Of a DNA stretch of 64,000 nt, positions 63,430 through 64,000 are shown piece by piece. Source of the DNA: Anaerovorax sp. IOR16 (GTDB lineage Bacteria > Bacillota > Clostridia > Peptostreptococcales > Anaerovoracaceae); contig NZ_JADQTL010000003.1 in assembly GCF_017168145.1 (NCBI RefSeq), positions 1 through 64,000 of the forward strand, written 5' to 3'. Below the pieces are notes generated by a model, which worked only from the letters and a program-made list of their open reading frames with translations, was not told the origin of the DNA and did no database searches. Every line of letters starts with the position of its first letter. Positions within the stretch are counted from its first letter, which is position 1. A program made the translations under genes and the position numbers.

Positions 63430-64000
63430 TTATTCATCTGCCATTGGTTTTGGATAGTGAACATGTAACAAATGATGTACATCTTCCGTTTTCATAGCAG
63501 AATAAAGACTTTTTACTTGTGGATTTTCATCCGAGTATTTGAGCTGAGCGATGCCATCAGCATTATATATGCTTTCCATTCTCTTTTCACGAGTAAGTCT
63601 TCTCTTAGCAATTGGTTGACCGCCACCGCATACACAGCCACCAGGACAAGCCATAACTTCTATAAAATCATAATAGATGTTGCCGCTTTTCATTTGCTTG
63701 ATTAATTGGTCTGCATTTTGCAGTCCGTGAGCAACCGCAATTCGAATTTCGCGGTCACCAACCTCAATGGTAGCCTCTTTTATTCCTTCCATACCGCGAA
63801 CGCCGCAGTAAGAAATGGCTTGGAGTGACTCTGAGGTTTTTTCTGCATTGCAGCGACGAATAACGGCTTCTGCAACACCGCCGGTAACACCAAACAAGAG
63901 TCCGGAACCGGAAGCAAGACCAAATGGCATATCTGGGGATTCCGGTGTAAGGTTAGAAAGATCGATGCCAGCTTCTTGGATCATATATGCTAATTCCTGT
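63430..64000 (-). CDS. [FeFe]-hydrogenase catalytic subunit, C-terminal part
   Basis: H-cluster domain end of an [FeFe]-hydrogenase, probably an HndD/HydA-type subunit. Visible motifs are LLFGVTGGVAEAVIRR and the H-cluster Cys pair in MACPGGCVCGGGQP. The iron-hydrogenase small-subunit-like tail follows, ending VHYPKPMADE. The frame is open to the window edge (QELAYMIQEAG), so the N-terminal ferredoxin modules and the first H-cluster Cys lie outside. The internal Met at 63984 is not the start. Confidence 0.93.
   Translation of the reverse strand, partial: QELAYMIQEAGIDLSNLTPESPDMPFGLASGSGLLFGVTGGVAEAVIRRCNAEKTSESLQAISYCGVRGMEGIKEATIEVGDREIRIAVAHGLQNADQLIKQMKSGNIYYDFIEVMACPGGCVCGGGQPIAKRRLTREKRMESIYNADGIAQLKYSDENPQVKSLYSAMKTEDVHHLLHVHYPKPMADE

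Overview
The window looks like chromosome from an AT-rich, anaerobic, motile, spore-forming member of the Clostridia. The evidence is flagellin with a flagellin lysine methylase, cotJABC spore-coat genes, whiA/yvcK/rapZ, an [FeFe]-hydrogenase, and several amino-acid and methylamine fermentation loci. The species cannot be named from this sequence. No rRNA, tRNA or CRISPR array was found.

Layout. 1-590: 3' part of an IS1182-type transposase. 0.9-3.9 kb: flagellin and FliB. 4.0-8.0 kb: a sigma54 activator, a -24/-12 promoter, then trimethylamine methyltransferase mttB with an in-frame amber (pyrrolysine) codon and its corrinoid protein. 8-12 kb: hemerythrin, an unknown protein, MgtC-like, a Fic-like protein with a ruined active site, and argG. 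12.2-17.8 kb: the conserved murB-PHP-rapZ-yvcK-whiA block, interrupted by a lysine-fermentation enzyme (kce). 17.8-21.8 kb: ABC exporter, CheW, EAL/HDOD protein. 22.2-27.5 kb: a sigma54-driven 4-aminobutyrate fermentation operon (aminotransferase, CoA-transferase, 4-hydroxybutyrate dehydrogenase, 4-hydroxybutyryl-CoA dehydratase).

28.0-45.7 kb is a large methylamine / pyrrolysine region. It holds an MtbA-like methyltransferase fused to a thioredoxin-like domain, pylB, a CobW GTPase, a corrinoid-reactivating ASKHA protein, and a frameshifted sigma54 activator. Two parallel transcription units follow. Each starts with a long palindrome, a terminator, a -24/-12 promoter and a nearly identical corrinoid-protein gene. 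Unit A carries a BCCT transporter and a non-pyrrolysine MttB homologue (frameshifted). Unit B carries dimethylamine methyltransferase mtbB with an in-frame amber codon; a second BCCT gene follows a hairpin. A third sigma54 activator closes the region.

45.9-47.4 kb: cotJABC and an upstream 40-aa protein with ten cysteines. 47.6-49.9 kb: mbl and an rRNA methyltransferase. 50-54.3 kb: carAB, with an ArgR-like operator very similar to the one upstream of argG. 54.6-56.7 kb: DUF1836 protein and a MocR regulator. 57-60.3 kb: arginine deiminase pathway (OTC, arcA, arcC). 60.5-64 kb: YibE/F membrane protein, a secreted copper-amine-oxidase-N-like protein, and the C-terminal end of an [FeFe]-hydrogenase.

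Working model. Methylamines are demethylated by Pyl enzymes onto corrinoid proteins kept active by the reactivase. The methyl group is probably passed on by the MtbA-like fusion protein. GABA, lysine and arginine degradation supply carbon and ATP. Several catabolic units appear to be switched on by sigma54 with dedicated PAS/AAA+ activators. pylS, pylC, pylD and pylT are not in the window and must lie elsewhere.
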